Positions 11,755 to 26,700 of a stretch of 64,000 nucleotides of DNA are shown here, one piece after another (the stretch's first letter is position 1; the number at the start of each line of letters is the position of its first letter). Source of the DNA: Chionis minor (Eukaryota > Chordata > Aves > Charadriiformes > Chionididae); NCBI GenBank assembly GCA_013398295.1, contig VZSF01008219.1, positions 62,001-126,000 of the forward strand, read 5' to 3'. Under the pieces are notes generated by a model. That model worked only from the letters and a program-made list of their open reading frames with translations. It was not told the DNA's origin and ran no database searches. Made by a program: the position numbers and the translations under genes.

Positions 11755-14700
11755 GTAATGAACTCCTTTTGTGGTAATTCTTCTGAAGTGGAACCCTTTT
11801 ATTTAAATGTGTGTCACTGTATAGATGGGTATTCAAAAATTATTCTTCCTCCCAACCTGCCTGTCATTTCTGAAAAGTTCTGTGTTATTTGGCCAAAGTC
11901 TTGAGTATCATCAGTGTTGGGCTAATTCTTTTCTCCATAGCTTATGTAATTTCTACTCTTTCAGTTCTTCAGATTATTGAAATAATCTTTACTCTTCGAG
12001 CACTGCATCACACAGCACTCTGCAGTATGATTTTCAGCCCGTTTCCTGCAAGCGTATTTCTCCCTTTCCCTCATGCCTTTCTCTCTTGCTGTGTCATTTC
12101 CCTCAGGAAATGATAAAATAAAGTTTAAAAGACCTGGAAATTTGAGAGCGTGCCGGACTACAAGACAGGTCCAAACCTGGAGGACAGGTTTGAAAATACA
12201 GGAAAGTTCTTGGTTTCTGCCTCTTCATGCATATTGCAGCTGTGCAACTGTGCAGCTAAGTAATCTATTGACTGGAAAGTGAAAACAGTTGTGGATACTT
12301 AATTCTTAAATTGCAGTTGGGGTGAAGAAAAGATAAATTACTGATAACTTAAGTGTCTCTACAGCGTGGAGAAGGGGAATAAGGATGACTGCTAGCCAGC
12401 TAACTGCTCTGTTTTCTCTTTCAGAGTTGCCAATTTGTATTTCCTATTTCTAGTTGTCCTAAATTGGATTCCTCTGGTGGAAGCCTTCCAAAAAGAAATT
12501 ACAATGCTACCTCTAGTAGCAGTTCTGACAATTATTGCAGTGAAAGATGGTCTGGAAGATTATTCAAAGTACAAAATGGATAAACAGATCAACAACTTAC
12601 TAACCAAAGTATATAGCAGGTAAGGGACAACAGTCTTTCTGGTTTATTGTTATTATTTGATTGTGAGTATATGTGAAAAAGTTGTTGATAAATCTTTTGG
12701 TTTACTTTCTGGATACTCACAGAATCATAAAATGAAGTTGGAGAGGGTCTCTGGAGGTCAGCTAGTCCAACCCCCTGCTCAACACAGGTCTAATTAGGTC
12801 AGGTTGCTCAGGGACTCGTCTAGTTCAGTCCCAGTCACCAGTTTTGCTAAACAGATATCACATTAGTGTAGAATTTGCTGAAAAAAATTATTCTTTGGTT
12901 GAGGCAAGAGTGTTGATGCTTAAGTTTATAATGTATTAAGCAAATTGTTTGGTTAGTTAAGCATTGTTGTATGTAGCATTTGTTTTGAAAGGTGTATTTG
13001 TAATTCCTTTAAATTGCTGTAAGCATAACGGAAATTCAAAGGCTGCTAATTTATCACTATATTGGTAAAGCTCATTAATGGTGTCTGGATTTACTTATAA
13101 CGTAATAACACTTACCGAAACAGAATGAGATAATTTTCTATTTGAGTGCATCACATAGTTTGGTACAAATGTTAGCATCTGTTCCACAGTGCAGGACTGC
13201 AGTGTTACCGACTGGAGGTGCAGGTCAGGAGTGGAGCATGTGGGCAGGCAGTTATTATGCATAGATAATAAAAAGAAAAGAACTCAAACTGATCGTATTC
13301 TAAATTAACTGGCAAAAAAATTCTTTTAGTGCATATCAGTGCTGCCCAGATCATTATTTTTCTTTCATACCTGTTGAAAAAGGATATTCTGAGACTCATT
13401 CAGAACCTGTAGAATACAAGAAGAAGGGTCCGCTATACTTCCTTTATCTTTTTTTGCATGCTGTGTGGTCGTGTAGGGAAATAAGTATTTTGAAAAACGT
13501 CACTTCTCATGTGTTGTAGTAGCCATCACAAATAGCACCTGTAGGAGAGGACTGATTGGCAGTTAGGCACTTTAACAAATGCAGTAAGGTCTGAGCAGTA
13601 ACATATAGTAGTTGCTGTAGTGCCAAACACATTTAAAGCTCCCTCTTTTCAATAAAGATACGCCTTTTTCTAGTGAAGGTAATACACTGAAAGTAACCTT
13701 TTCCAAAACCTTAAGGTGCTAGCTAGTTATGCCAAACCCTAAACTCTGTACTGTAGACGTGACCCTAATCAGCCCATGCAGCAGGTTTGCAATCTGGTAC
13801 TATATAACCTTTAAATATATTGTGATATTACCAGAAGATGGACTCTCCAGCTTTCTGGCATTTGCCATACTCTGTTGGTATTTTATGAGCTAGCTTATAA
13901 CAGTAGAAAAAGTCTGGACTGTAATTTTATATTATCAGAGTAAAAACAAACAGCTTTCTCTTCTGCAAACACAAATATATGTATCAGCTTTCCCAGAAAC
14001 TTTCTATTCAACCTGTAAAAATTTGAGTTTGAAACAAGTAATTGGGCGATTAGGCAAGATAAACATTTTCTTTCTTTGTCATGTCTGCAGAGAAGGCTTA
14101 AGGGACAAGCTAGATTATTTCTGCTATAAATTGTCATGTACCCTGAAAGAATTCATTGCCAGAAAGTCAAAGCATTCAATGTCTATATTCCTGAAAACAC
14201 TTCGTTACTTGCAGCCTCATACCAGTGTCAATGAAGCAGTGTTAATTTCTGATCTTATTTTCTGGCTTGATTTGTTCCCTGTCACCAAAAATGTGTAATA
14301 ATGAGTGGCCATATTACTAATCTGTAAAAATTCCTTCTTGTGCCTGTAAGTATTTAGGTTTTGTAAATTTTATTTTTTCCTTCGTAGTTTCCTTATCAGG
14401 AATTATTTTATGTAGTATAAGCTGGCTTTAAAAACAAGCTTGGAGGCATGGTTCAAGAGAATTAAATCTTGTTAGTACAAAAATGATTATTCACTGTGTG
14501 TGAGCTGATTTATCTTAAACTTCCATTAATCTCACATTAGGATTCAGAATTTCTTAACAAGAATCATAGAACGTTAGGGGCTGGAAGAGACCTCTGGAGA
14601 TCATCTGGTCCAACCCCCCTGCCAGACCAGGTCCACCTACAGCAGGTTGCACAGGATGGCGTCCAGGCGGGTTTGGAATGTCTCCAGAGTCAGAGACTCC

Positions 14701-17700
14701 ACCACCTCTCTGGGCAGCCTGTGCCCTTAGAAGTTGTAATGACTCTTCTAGTGCATGCATTTAATCAAAAATAGTCATACCAGTTGTAAACTTGACGAAG
14801 AACCAGCTAACGTTGAATAGAATTTCCAGTTATTTTCTTACTGTGCATTTGTTTCTCTGGAGAAGTTGTATATGTTGTACATGCTCTTTTTGTGACTTTA
14901 CTTACACATTAGATACTGATACCTACGTGCTGCTGAGACAAGTGCCCAATACAATGGCTCTTCATGCCATCTCAACATAACTAAGCAATAGTTGTCGTGC
15001 TTGAAAGCAGATAGGCCACCTCTTTGTATCTGAAGATAATTTGCATGAGGCATTTTCAGCAAGGCCACTGATCCTTGCTTCTTGAACTCTCATGAGGCTT
15101 GCTTTTGTACAAAGTTTAGTGTTCATAATAGAAACTAGTTTCACTGTGCTCTGTCCATGGCACAATGTGCCAGTCGTGGTGCCTTCATAAATTTATCTGG
15201 GCAACTAGATGCTCGTTAGTGCTTTTTTGACAAATCTGATCACCTCCTCACCTTACTTGCTTTTGCTTATCACAAATGCCTGACATCCATAGTTTCAGAC
15301 TTTTCAACCTGCTACTTTTTGGAGCCCTGGAATTCATCCACTTGATAGATCCAGAATTATTGTATTTGGCTTTAGATATACAGACCCTGAAGCTGTTTTT
15401 TCCAGGAAAGCTTATGTTTGTCTTGAAAATTTGATAAGATGATGTTGCTTAAAATGCTTGGTTTTGGGGTTTTTTTTCTGTCTCATCTTTCTCTTGTGGA
15501 GTAATAAAACATATTGATAAACAATAAAATGTGCTAATGTGCACTTCAGTTTATAGCATATACTGGCAGATGGGGTTGTTTCTCCCCCGGTGCAGGATTT
15601 CATAGAATCATTTTGGTTGGAAGAGAAATAACTAAATACTTAAGTTATCAAGTCTTTGTGCATTTTGAGTAAGTTATCATTTTAAAGTAGTAGGATCTTA
15701 TATAAATAGCCATGAATCCCAAAGTGTAAGGCACTTCTGTTTGAGCATCTGTTAAAATCATGTAGTTCATTCATGTAATTTTAGTAGAACTGTGGTGAGG
15801 TAATTATGGTGGGAAAATCCATTTATTCCCCTACTGACCTGCTACTAAAGACAGTTCAACTTTTTGTCTGACTTGGTGCTGAACTGGATAAAGAGTATAT
15901 GCATGATCCACCTGCTGCATCAGCAGCAGGACAGAAAACTTTGCTGCTTGGTATTTTTTTCTTCTCCCTCAAACGTATTTCTGTTTCATTCCAAGCCTTC
16001 ATGTAGATGTGTTATAATGACTGTTCTTTACAAATGCATGTTTATGCAAATTATTGTATATAGTTGAAATCCAGATGTAACTTCACATCCAGTTTTTCTT
16101 TATGGAATGGACATCTGGAAAGAATAATCCTTTCTACAGGATTCTTTCTTAATTTTAGCTTTCCTTTCCTCTCCCAGGCTCCAGCCTGGCAAAAGGAAAG
16201 TGGGACTTGTCCACATGCCTCAAGTAAAAAGAAGCACGGTATACTTTCAGTCTCATGTTTATTAAATAGGTAGTGATTTAAGAGAAATATTTGCCAGCTC
16301 CTGAGGACTAATCACAACACTGGCACCACTGACAAATAGGTTTTTGGAGTTTTTGGTGAAATATATGGTAGTTGGGTAGAGATGCAAGAGTACTAGTAGT
16401 TTTCTCCTTTTTTTTTTTAATCTCTAGTAAATGATTACTTCAAGGATAGATCAAAGGGTTGCTTTGTTACAAAATCTTTAATTTCTAGATATTTTTGTGG
16501 TTTTGCAACTTCCCAATTCGCTTTGAAAAATTCCTGTAGAAGTCAGTGGCAGAAATTGACAGCTTTTCACCTGATATATTTATCTTACTCCACTAGTGAT
16601 GCCATTGCTTTCTTTGGTTTTTTGAGCTTATTTTGCCTTGCTTACCTTTCCGTTTCCATCCTTTCTCTAACTCTTCTAGATACAAGCTGGCCGTGGAAGT
16701 AATTTTCTCCCACCGCCCTCCTGGGTTCTCAAGTCCTTTTCGTCCTGTTTGGAGGGTGAGGTAAAAGGGTGCTGTTGTGGAGTGACCAGGGCATTCTGCT
16801 CCGGATGGTGTTGTACCCTAATTGGACTCACTTGGTCTTCATAGCGGGGTAAATTGGCCGACACAAAAAGTTATGCTGATGTAGTTTTCAGTACCTGAGA
16901 GGTAGTTATAAAGAAAAGAAAGATCACTAGTTTCCAGCTCTCTCAGTCTCCTGAATAGATGTATTTTGTTAGCACCTTTGCAGCTATCATCACCTAAGTC
17001 ATACCTTCAGTAACCAACAGTCACATTCTGTTTCAGCAAATTTCCCTTACCTTTTCCTGTCTACCTCTATTTTAGGTTGGTTTTTGTTAATTTACTTTAG
17101 AATTTTTTCGTTCAACTCTTTTCTTTTTCCTTTCTTATTTTCAAGGAAATGGGCTGGTATGAAAAGTTAATTCCTGCAGTGCGGTTTGAACCCATCCATC
17201 TTGTGATAGAGATCGCAGTAGCTTTTAAGTTTTACGTGCTTTCCATTGTGCTGGTTTTCCATCTGTGTAGAAAACTAGAGAGGAGCATCTCAAGAAGAAG
17301 ACAGACGTGGCTTATTTTGGTTTAATTTTATGTCAGCTTTTGTTGCTTCCTGGTTTTGCTTTTTTTTGCGCTTTGAAAGCGATATAACCACCTCCATCTT
17401 ACTGTCACCGGAGAAATTGCCATTGGTACACTGATTAATTTTGTGGGCTTTGTGCCTTGTTCTTGTAGACAAGCATTTTCAAAAGGGTACTGTCAGATAA
17501 TGCAGCTCTGAAAGGTATGGGTGCAAAGCTTGATACAGGGAATATTTTTCTGCTATTTTCTTTCTCATTAGACGTGTCTTCCTGTTTCATTATTTGTTCG
17601 AAGCATTTTAAATAGGTAGCACTTTGATTAAAGCTAACAATAAGTGCCAGTCTACACACAATGGCCATGTTGCGAAGCTGGTGAGCTTATGACTGCACTG

Positions 17701-20700
17701 TAGAAGCTACATGTGCTTCCCGACTCCCTGGTGCGAGTGAGCTTCTTGGCCAGCGTAGAATGAGATGCAGGGAAAGAAGCATAATGTGGAAGACGGCCCT
17801 ACCTAGCGCAGCCCGGGCTGTACCCCAACATGGGTGACTGAGAAGTGAAGACTGTGGAGACTGCCTGCTCTTCTCTTTGAGCATAGCTCTAGGGTTCGTC
17901 TGTGCAAAGCAGAGAATGCGGGCAGTCATACGAAAAAGTAATGCATCCAGACCTGTGCAGTGTTGGTGACAGCAGCTGTAGGTGCGTTTCATCGTCCACG
18001 TTGTGGTAGCCTGCTACTGTGCACCTCTGGCTGGCTCACCGAGCACTCCTCGCTGCGTGTTGCTTTGCAGTCTGTTCACCACTCAGTGTGTGAACAATAT
18101 TTTTTATTTGTAATTATTAATTAAATTATTTAATTTATTTAATTTATTTTAATAATTTTATTATTTTATATATATGAACAATATTTTTATAATATTTATA
18201 TTGTCTTTGCAATAAAATGCCATGATTGCCCAAAAGGAAGATTCTTCACCTCAGCTGAGGACAAAACAGCAGCTATAAATGGAAAGTTGAAAGCAGTTCA
18301 AACTTACGTACATCGTGCCTGGATATTTCGTACTAATAAAGAATTTCAACTCAGTGCTGTTGGGCCTGAGCTTTTATTGAGCTTCCCTGAGTATTATAGA
18401 GTTTTGGTACCTTATGTTCAAAATTAATGGAGAAGATAATTTAGAAGCCTGTAAACACAAGTATTTATGTTCAGAGCGTCAGTGAAGTGGTTGCGGAATG
18501 TTCTTTACTTACTGGTAGATGTTCATCATCTTGGGAGACAGACATTTCTGAGAGGCCCTATCAGAAAGAAAAAAGGTTTGCTGTTCTTGATTGCATAATT
18601 GCAAGAAAATTGGTGATCCAAAGAGAAATCCTGAAAACACTGTTTGCTTTCTTTGAGTAATGAAAATAGAGGAAGCAATTGTGCTGAATTTTACATGGAG
18701 ATAAAATAATTCTGGGAGGGTGCCTGGAATATAATTCCCAGAAAAACAGGGCTTGGAACCCAGAGCTGGTTCTTTGTAATTATATTCATCTTGACCTAAT
18801 AGACTATCTCATTAGAGTTTTTTTAATGACTTGGAAGCGTAAGTTAACTATTAGACTAATTTTCTATTTACAGTGTATTTCTCTGTGCTTTGAGCTCATG
18901 TGTTTGTAAAAAAATTACTGTTTTTATCTGTATTTCAGGAAGGAGAAGAAATACATAGATGAATGCTGGAAAAATGTCAATGTTGGGGACTTCATCCGGC
19001 TTTCCCGTAATGAAATCATTCCTGCTGACATGGTGCTGTTATATTCTAGTGACCTGGATGGGATCTGTTACATTGAAACTGCAGGCCTTGATGGAGAAAC
19101 CAATCTAAAGCAGAGGCAGGTGGTGCGAGGATATTCAGAGCAGGTGATAATTGTGCATTTCTAGTGGTTTAAGAAAGTTGATATGACAGATGGTCAACTA
19201 AAAAAACCCGAACAACCCAACCTCTGGATTGCCTAATTCTTGATAGGTCAGCAATCCCCATCTAGAAACAAAATAACTAGGCAACATAGTTCTAATTTGT
19301 TGCTTGAATTATTTTGGAGCAAATCTTTACCTGTTCACTTAAGCCAGAGAAAGAGGGATCTATTTCAATTAAGGAAAGCCAGTAAGAATAACTATTCACG
19401 TAAATATCAAGATATACATTTATGGTGTGTATCATGTTATGGGTGAGAAATCGGAATTTTTTTACAAGGGTAATTCTGTGCTGTATAAAGACCTACAGAG
19501 AGGAGCAGACACTATCTTCTCTGTTTCTTTTTTTTTTTTTTTTTATATTGCAAGTGTATTTATACCTCCATACAATACTTGGTATTATGCCCAGCAGACA
19601 AAATGCTGGAGGCTGGCATAAAGAAGATGATACCAAAAGAACAAAGAATCTTGGCATTTCTGCAGTCTCTAACACACCTGGTATTGATTTCTGCTGCTGG
19701 AACACCATGCTGAAAACAACAGCAGGGAGACTTGGTGCTGTCCGTAATAATAGGCTGTTTAGTCCTCTGGAGATGAAATTACCTGAACTGCCTCTGAATT
19801 GTCAACATTGTGAGAAAGCGAGGAGGAGGACCTTGTTGTACATTAAGACTCCCCTGTTACTTAGCGAGTATTGGAATACCAAAGGCATGATGTGATATCC
19901 ATGAACAAAGCTGTTTCTTATCCCCTTACAGTGAGTGACATGCTGCTTTTTTTTTTTCTTGATTGAATCTTAAAACAGTAAGGCAGAAAGGACTGTTTGA
20001 TACTTCTGTACATGTATATCATTATGACGGGCAAAATTCAAATGGTTCTACAGGTTTACATCCTACTGAAGTAGCCCTGATCTCATACCAGATCCTGCTA
20101 CCAAGTTGTGATTTCATTCTCACTCAAGAAAGAGACTGTTTTCTGTGTTTCCAGAAAACTTGCACCAAAATGCTAGGAAGAATCATACTGGCCAAAAAAA
20201 GGTGACAATTCCTTCAGCATTCAAGACTGTTCATGTTTTTCCTCAAATACCAAAAAAATTAAAATAAAATAGTCATTGTGGAGTCGTCTTGTCAGGACTG
20301 CGTGGTTTCTTAATGTAGAGCTGTGGTCAGTTTCACAGACTTCTTCACAGACCCCACCAGCTGAGTCTCAGCCGGAGGTTTTGTCCTTACAAACTCAAGC
20401 TGAATAAAACTGGCTGTTCTGTGTAAGAAGCCAACTGCCTGACCTCTCTGTTTGCTAAGTTCAGAAGAATAGGAGTAAACTACATCAAATTAAACATCTG
20501 AAGACAAGGACTAAAAAGACCTAACCTATTTGCGAGGGTGTTATGTCCTGCTTCTTTGTGACTGAGCAAGTAGAAACGCAATGAAAAAGGTTGTACGTGG
20601 GCCACCTGTTCTTGCACTTGGGATTTTTTTAAGAGAAGGCACGGCAAAATTAAAGCATGAAATGGGAGCTGAAGCTCTGGCAGTCAAATTTATTTTTTGG

Positions 20701-23700
20701 TAACCTAGAATAGCATAATTATTATTTTTTTTAAATGCTTAAATGACAACACGAAAGAAATTGGGGAAAGTGACTCAAGGCTTCTTGGGTAACAGCGGGT
20801 AATGAGGCACAAAACACAGTGTCTCCAGCCATCTTGACATTCGTACGGAAATACACAAAACAGCTGAGGACTGGCTCCCTGAGGATAATGAGCTATTTAG
20901 TCAATGAACTGACATTGCTGCTTTCAAGATACTCAAATGTTGCTTCCCATTAAAATGAGATTAATCTCCTTTTCCTTCCACCCCTCCTATGCTTAGCTGA
21001 ACAAGCACAGGTTCACTGGGGTGGAGAAGCTAATGTGCCCTCAGCACTGTGTCACTGTGAGCAGTGAATGTTTCCTGCTGTGTTATAAGAGAGGCCACAG
21101 GACTGCACTGGTCAGTTCCTTCTCAGCCTGTGTTTTCCCCAGCGTTGGACACGCTTAAGATTCAGCTGGCCAGGGTGCTGGGCCATCTTCTCTAGACCAT
21201 GCTTTTGCCGAGAAAGGTTGGACCAGGTAATCCTTGACGTTCTTCTAACCTGGTATTCTCTGATTTTTTTGATACGTGGTCAATGACTGCAGCCAGTCCT
21301 AGCTGCAGCATTCTCAAGCCTAGTGGAGAGGAAAGGGCCGTCCTCTTCTTCCAGGCAGCCTAAAAAGCCAAGCTGATGAAAGGAGTTACCAGCTCTCTCT
21401 CCTCTTCCACCTTGGCCATGCACCCACTCAATCCCATGCCATGTTACCAAACCATATAGTTTGTCAGAAAGGCAGGACAGCCGAAGCAGCAGTCATGGCC
21501 TTGGGAAGCTGCCTCTTCCCATTCCAGTGAGAGTCTCCAATGTAAGGCCTGTCATTCCCAGCTACCTTACTCAGTTCCCATCTTTATCGTCCTCCTCCTT
21601 TAGGGATCTTTACACAAAACCCACGTTATTTTAATTCTGCTGTAGACAATCTTCTCTTTTGTGCCGGGAAACATAGGAAAGCATCTCAAGAAATAAGGTG
21701 CAAAATCTTCTACTCTCAGTACTTGCTTTGTCAAAGTTAAGATTATAATGAATAAATATAGAGCATAAACTTATAGTCCAAGAAGGCATGCGTGCCCGTA
21801 TCGAGGTACCTGGGTTTGGACGTAGTTTTTATCACCTCTGTTTTGTACTGTCAGAGTGTAGATGTAACTTCTGTGCCCGCTATAGGTTGTACCCAGAGTT
21901 TCTGTGGTTGCTATTTCAAGGTATATTGCAAGAAGTTCCTACTATCACTTTCACTGCTATTACAAATTGTTTAACTGAGTCAAATGGTTTAGTTGTGCAT
22001 CAAAAATAAGATGCTTGCATCAGAAATACGTATCAGGAGACAATTTCCAGGCTGTAGAAGAGGAGAGTCGATTGCTTTGGCTATTTTACTTCCTTTTGGG
22101 GTTAGTTCTTACTCTCTTTGTGCTGTTTTTTCTGTAAGCATTGTGCAATGTGAAATGCTCGAAAAGCATGAATCAATTATGCCATCTAACATTTTACAGA
22201 AATGTTATACTTCCTCATGTAAACATGAGAAAGGTCAGTGAAGAGAGAGGTCTTTCATAGTTAATTAAGTTTACAAAGAGACTGAAGGTATCTGTCTTTC
22301 TAAGGCTTTGTTCATGTTGGCTTCCGTTAATACAGTGCAACAAATCAATACAGCAAAATGTAGCAAAATTATTTTTTTTTAATCAAGCCAAAAAGATACA
22401 TGTTAATAATATTACATCTTCTGAGTTTTAAATTCTACCTACTGGATTGTGTTTCAGCCTCACAGTTGCTATTCTGCCAGTGTGAAGTCACGCAGTTGTG
22501 GGAGTGCAGCCTTCTCAGAGACCTGTAATTATGTAGATGTTTTGATCACACCTGTGAATTACAGATTCGTCCTCGGAGTTTGAAACCTTAAATTGGTCAT
22601 TCTTGTTTTCTAAAGAGCAGAACTCTTTTCCAAAGAGCTAGTGGAAGGTACTCAGCTTGGAAATGACTCACACCAAAGGCTAGCTTCTGTTACACTAGAG
22701 GCATACGCATATGCCAGTAATTAAAATTAAATTGCAAGTGCAATTGCAGGTAATTCCAAAGATAAGGCCTTTGGGGTTTTCTCTTACTTCTTGTAAGGTT
22801 TAAAACTTTATTAGTAAAGGATATTTGTTTCATTTGGCTTTTCTCTTCAGTGAAGAGCTCACCTGCTCTTTATTGGCAATGTACTTCTAGTCTTTCATAA
22901 CAGCCCTTTCTTTGGTACTGGTAAGTCTCATCATTATTAAAAAGTTTTCTTTGCGTTAGCACAGATGGCCTCCTGGTGATGGTATTGAAAACAATGGCTC
23001 TTTGGAAGAAATTCTGCTTGTGGACAAGACGCTGCCTCTTCTTTTTTCCTTATCGTGAAAAACAACTGTGTGAAATTGCTGCTTTTCAGATGTTCTTATT
23101 GCATTTTTTTTTCTTCTTCCTCACTCTTCCACCCATTTTCTTCTCTCCGATGTTCTCAAAATATCAGCGATTCATACTTGCCAGGGTTTGATACTTACTA
23201 GGAAGTCCTTCCATGCTGTGTAAGTCTGATTTACACTGGGTAGCAGACCATCAACACCAGCAGCTTACAGTTTTGAAGCTAAGTTGTTAGATAGTAATAT
23301 CTGAACTTAGAAATTTATGATGACCTTAAGTTCCATCACATTTTGTCTGAGTTCTCTGGGTTTGTTTTTCCTATGGCTTTAGGTCTCTGAAATTGATCCT
23401 GAAAAATTTTCTGGTAGAATAGAGTGTGAAAGTCCTAACAACGACCTCAGTCACTTCCGAGGCTTTGTGTAAGTAGGCTTGGCGGCTCTTCAAACTTTTG
23501 TCATTTGCTTCAGTGCTCTTACTAGAACAACAATATGTATAGAAGTCAGTTTGCACCACTACAATTCTGAGTGCAGCTCAACAGATGGAGCTCCAGAAGG
23601 GCTTTCTGAGCAGCAGATTGTGAACTGGGAAAGCCCACTAGTGCTTCTTATTTTATATTGAATATTTTCAACATCTTAGTTCAGGCTGTTCTGCAATTGC

Positions 23701-26700
23701 ATATTCCGTATGTGAAATAGCTGTTTCAAGTCTGCTCTTAATAAGACGTGGTATCTACAGTATTTGGTCTGGACCGTGGCCTGATTGGACAAGCTGCACT
23801 GCTCAGAATTGGAAATGGGAAGGACGGGCTTCCTCTCCTACTCTGGTTTGTTTTGTGTAACCATCAGTGACTTGATCAAGCTCCTTTTGACCAACGTGTC
23901 CATCTGTGTCTTTTTATTCTTACGGGTTTACGATTTTCTATCAACAGTAGAAAAACAAAATGCTGTTGCATGGGGTGACTGACTTTCAGTTTTTGGGAGT
24001 TATAATGTCTATAATCTTCCCGGTGGGCATTGACACATTAGAAATATGAAAAGAAAAATAAATATATATAAATCTTAGTTTCTCAGGAAACACCTTGACA
24101 AACAGTGGGCCTACTACCTGCCCTGAAAGTATGCCACAGGAGTAACAATGCCGACAGTATATTTGAAATGGGATTTTATATTTTGTTCGATTTTTTTCTT
24201 TTTTTTTTTCTGATTCTGGCAATCCAGGTGGAAGTTATAGGCTTTCAGACATCCAGTGTTTGTCTTGAGGTCTTTTCAGTAATGTTGCCTACTTTGCATA
24301 TGCCAGCTGGCAAATGCTAGGCTTGTAAACACAAGAAAAAATTGTAATACAAGTGCCTACATGCCTGGATTTTCAAAGGTGATCTGCATGCACGTTGCAC
24401 CATTCTTTTGAATGGCAGTCAGTGACGAGCAGCTTCTCTGGGAAATCTGCTTCCCTAGCGGTTTTGCAAAGCCTGGCTGGTAATTCCTAGAGTCCTATAG
24501 CTGAAATAATGTGCTATTTTTTCAGTGAGCATTCAAACAAGGATCGAGTGGGCCTCAGCAAGGAAAACTTACTGCTCCGAGGATGCACAGTAAGAAACAC
24601 GGAAGCTGTTGTAGGCATAGTGGTGTATGCAGGTTAGTGAACCATCCTGGCTTTTTCAAATTGCCTTGCAAACAAGTTGTTATGTGCCCTAAGAAACAGT
24701 ATTGTACACAGGGAAATTAGGAGAGGAAAAGCTTGAATTCAGCAGAAGGCAGCTGTAGCTGGTGTTGTGGTTCAAAGAACCCACAACAATTTATTCTGTC
24801 ACCCAGTGATCCCCTCCCCACCCAGGAAGGGGAATTGGGGAAAAACAAGGAAAGCCTAGGGTTGAAATATAAACAGATTTAATAGAAAAAAACTAAATTT
24901 AAAATACTAAAGAACCAGTATTGATCCCAATATCACTATAAAATATACAAGGATTATGCTCAGCCAGTTCTACCAGTACAAATCTGTGCGCTCCCAGCAG
25001 TGGAGAGCAGATGCTGGACACTGTGAGCGTTGTGGCTTCTGGAGGAAGGAGGGCCTCAGGGGTCCAGCACTGGCACAAGAAGTTCTCAGGACTGCAGCCA
25101 TCATAGAAGAGGAGAAAACTCCTCAGCAAACTTTCTAATTTATATTGAATGTGACGTTCATGGTATGAAATAATCCCCGGTTGCCCAGCTTGCGTCAAGT
25201 GCCAGGATCTTGCTCCTCCTCATCCCTGCAACTGAGTAGCTCAAAAACACTGAGACCTTGAAACCGCATACCATAGGTGGTTATAAAGTAAATAAATTCA
25301 AACTCAGACACTAGAGTCTTCTAGCAAATGCAGTTTTCCCAAGCATTAGAAGAGACCTTACTGAAAAGTAAAATTACTGAAAGGGAAATTAATCCCATGT
25401 TGCTCAAACCAGGGCAAGTTAGAAATGTTAAGAATGTGTGTCTGGATTAAGTTTATTTCTGTTTTAGCAATGTAAAGAACTGATATGTCTGATTATTCAC
25501 GGGAGGCTAGCTCTTCCATGTGAACAGGTCCTTGTCCTCGACTGTCAGTTGTGATGGTAAATCCAGGTTTTGAAACAGACATGGAGATGCGTGGCTTGTT
25601 TAGGGCTGTTTTTTCTAGTCCAAAACTGAAGCTACTGTTGTTCTTCAGTGTTCTGTATCAAAGGGCAGAGGTTTCTAAACTAATCAATTTGATGTATCCA
25701 GCCCAATAGTTGTAATGCATATGCAGGATTTTGTAGAAAATGTTAGAAGTAATACAGAAAATGTCAAGAATGAGATTGTTTCTATAGGAAGGAATATTAT
25801 TGACAGTCTAAAAGTTAATGTGTACATAACAGATTTTGGTTCAGCTTGTTCGGTTTCCTTTAGGACAGAAGCCATATATTGTAGGAGCAGTTAGTTTGCT
25901 CATATTTATAATCTCTGTTAAAATATTGGTTAACAGAAATGTCCCATTTCCCAGAGCTTAAGAAATGTAAAGCACTTGTGGTTCTGATACCTGCTATTAG
26001 AGAATTTCAACCTGTGTTGTGGTTACAGGTCATGAAACCAAAGCCATGCTGAATAACAGCGGCCCTCATTACAAGCGCAGTAAATTGGAAAGAAAAGTGA
26101 ACACTGATATTCTTTGGTGTGTTCTGCTTCTAATTTTGATGTGTTTAACCGGTGCAATAGGTAAGTGAGAATCAGCAGACTCCTGCTATTTTCCTCCCTC
26201 AGTCTACAATGCTTAGTGTTTTATTTGGGGGATGATTTATTTTAATAGCCTGTCTCGGAAGCTACCTTTTTCCATGTGTAATTCCTTAGCAGCTGGGGAT
26301 GCTGCCAGGTTTTAGCTCATATTATCATGTTTAATCTGGACTGTCATCAAGAGGTGTATTCCTGGTGTGAGTTCTTAGGTCTGGAACCTGTTTCTCTGAT
26401 TCATTTATATTTTCTCTCACTAATTGTTCTGCAAAGCTCCTACTTTCTCTTAGGATTTTTCAGGTAACATGAGGTGCGTGTACAGCATTGTGGGGAGGGG
26501 CCTCGTGTGACTGGAGTTGTAAGGACTTGCTATTTTAGGGTTTGATTAAATAGTGATCTTGAGTAAATCTAAACAGACTAACTTTTATGACAAATCAAAA
26601 AGGTGTTTAAAACATGTTTAAAAAAAATTCTTCAGACTACACTTGATGACTTGGTGTTCATAGGTTGACTAAAACCTGGACAAGCAAGGATAATACAATT

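Larger units (their letters stand above)
12620..18938 (+). other. ATP10D: ATP10D intron 3 (6.3 kb)
   Basis: It holds three minus-oriented CR1 pieces (12718, 14563 and 15597) and an extreme AT block (18085-18215). I recognise nothing else. Confidence 0.85.

Noticed and set aside
14554..14760. 68-codon minus-strand open frame in intron 3
   Set aside because: Derived from a CR1 fragment, not a gene.
24899..25198. 99-codon minus-strand open frame in intron 6
   Set aside because: It is LTR sequence, which does not encode protein, and has no similarity to viral proteins.
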